This document shows, piece by piece, positions 4,666 through 5,036 of a DNA stretch of 5,036 nucleotides. Location of the stretch: the NCBI GenBank assembly GCA_041495845.1, contig JBGQDM010000163.1, positions 1 through 5,036 of the forward strand. Direction: 5' to 3'. This DNA comes from JBGQDM01 sp041495845 (GTDB lineage Bacteria > Acidobacteriota > Terriglobia > Terriglobales > Acidobacteriaceae). A program made the position numbers and the translations under genes. Under the pieces are notes generated by a model, which saw only the letters and a program-made list of their open reading frames with translations, was not told where the DNA came from and searched no databases. The first letter of the stretch is position 1. Each line of letters begins with the position of its first letter.

Positions 4666-5036
4666 ATGCCCGTACCTCTCTCGCTGGAAGGCCGTGTGGC
4701 CCTGATTACCGGTGGTTCGCGCGGCATTGGCGCGGCCACGGTGCGCGCCTTTGCCGCTGCCGGCGCGCAGGTGGTTTTCAATTATCAGCAGGCCAAGGCC
4801 GCCGCCGACCAGCTGGTTGCCGCGTGCGGCGCCGCCCGCACTCATGCCGTCGCCTGCGATCTCACCGGCACGGAAACCGCCGCGAGCCTGATCTCCGCCA
4901 CGGTAGCGCGTTTTGGTCGCCTGGACATTCTGGTCGCCAATCACGGCATCTGGCCGGCGGAAGATGTTGGCATTGACCGCATGGCGGACGCCCAATGGCG
5001 CCGCACCCTCGCTGTGAATCTCGATGCCGTCTTCGC
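4666..5036 (+). CDS. Short-chain dehydrogenase/reductase, 5' part (C-terminus off the right edge)
   Basis: The 123 visible codons encode the N-terminal half of a classical SDR, an NAD(P)H-dependent oxidoreductase, similar in style to 3-oxoacyl-ACP reductase FabG. The dinucleotide-binding motif TGGSRGIG is at residues 15-22, after the first strand GRVALI. CDLT at 64-67 holds the adenine-contacting Asp (D65). RLDILVANHG (85-94) corresponds to the NAG motif, here NHG. LAVNLDAVF (115-123) contains the structural/catalytic Asn118. The catalytic Ser and the YxxxK motif lie beyond the window, so activity cannot be checked. Arg19 in the glycine-rich loop, and no acidic residue at the end of strand 2 (VVFNYQQ, 36-42), hint at NADPH preference. 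The ATG at 4666 is chosen from the distance to the Rossmann motif; no strong Shine-Dalgarno is visible. SDR substrates cannot be told from this half, so I give no gene symbol. Confidence 0.93.
   Translation, partial: MPVPLSLEGRVALITGGSRGIGAATVRAFAAAGAQVVFNYQQAKAAADQLVAACGAARTHAVACDLTGTETAASLISATVARFGRLDILVANHGIWPAEDVGIDRMADAQWRRTLAVNLDAVF

Noticed and set aside
4435..4995. A 186-codon minus-strand open frame
   Set aside because: It overlaps folK in another frame and is antisense to the SDR gene, both of which have clear motifs. It has no domain of its own.
1..5036. CRISPR array, tRNA, rRNA, insertion sequence or integrase
   Set aside because: No regularly spaced repeats, cloverleaf-like sequence, rRNA segments, transposase motifs or terminal inverted repeats were seen on either strand by eye. 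Mobile DNA is suggested only by the composition of the HD/YwgA pair.

Overview
The window looks like a stretch of chromosome from a GC-rich bacterium. The HU protein, the cysteine-rich small protein and the GC-rich palindromic repeat suggest Acidobacteriota to me. That assignment rests on recalled similarity, not on a search. Six genes are supported, two of them cut by the window edges.

Layout: (1) 1-532, minus strand, 5' part of rsmI (16S rRNA 2'-O-ribose methyltransferase), running off the left edge. (2) 533-813, a divergent intergenic region with a small hairpin and an extended -10 promoter-like motif facing right. (3) 814-2163 and 2153-2653, plus strand, two genes overlapping by 11 bp: an HD-domain dNTP triphosphohydrolase-like protein (COG1078, YwfO type) and a 166-aa YwgA-like protein. 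(4) A strong minus-strand intrinsic terminator at 2706-2730. (5) 2778-3071, minus strand, an HU-family DNA-binding protein. (6) 3343-3996, plus strand, an unrecognised protein with an eight-cysteine N-terminal region. (7) 4055-4534, minus strand, folK (HPPK of folate synthesis). (8) 4535-4665, a divergent intergenic region holding a perfect 28-bp palindrome. (9) 4666 to the right edge, plus strand, the 5' part of a short-chain dehydrogenase/reductase.

Most of the genes are core housekeeping functions that sit as single units and show no shared pathway. The exception is the HD/YwgA pair. Its genes are translationally coupled, and hand-counted GC in three 60-nt samples is about 45-52%, against 65-67% in samples from rsmI and the SDR gene. 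To my recollection the same two families are neighbours in Bacillus subtilis (ywfO, ywgA). YwgA's start, with its LQK...FYGPYS pattern, also resembles the DUF4065/Panacea antitoxin domain. A dNTP-hydrolysing enzyme with a dedicated small partner or antitoxin-like regulator is therefore the most interesting hypothesis here. It is an inference, not something the sequence proves.
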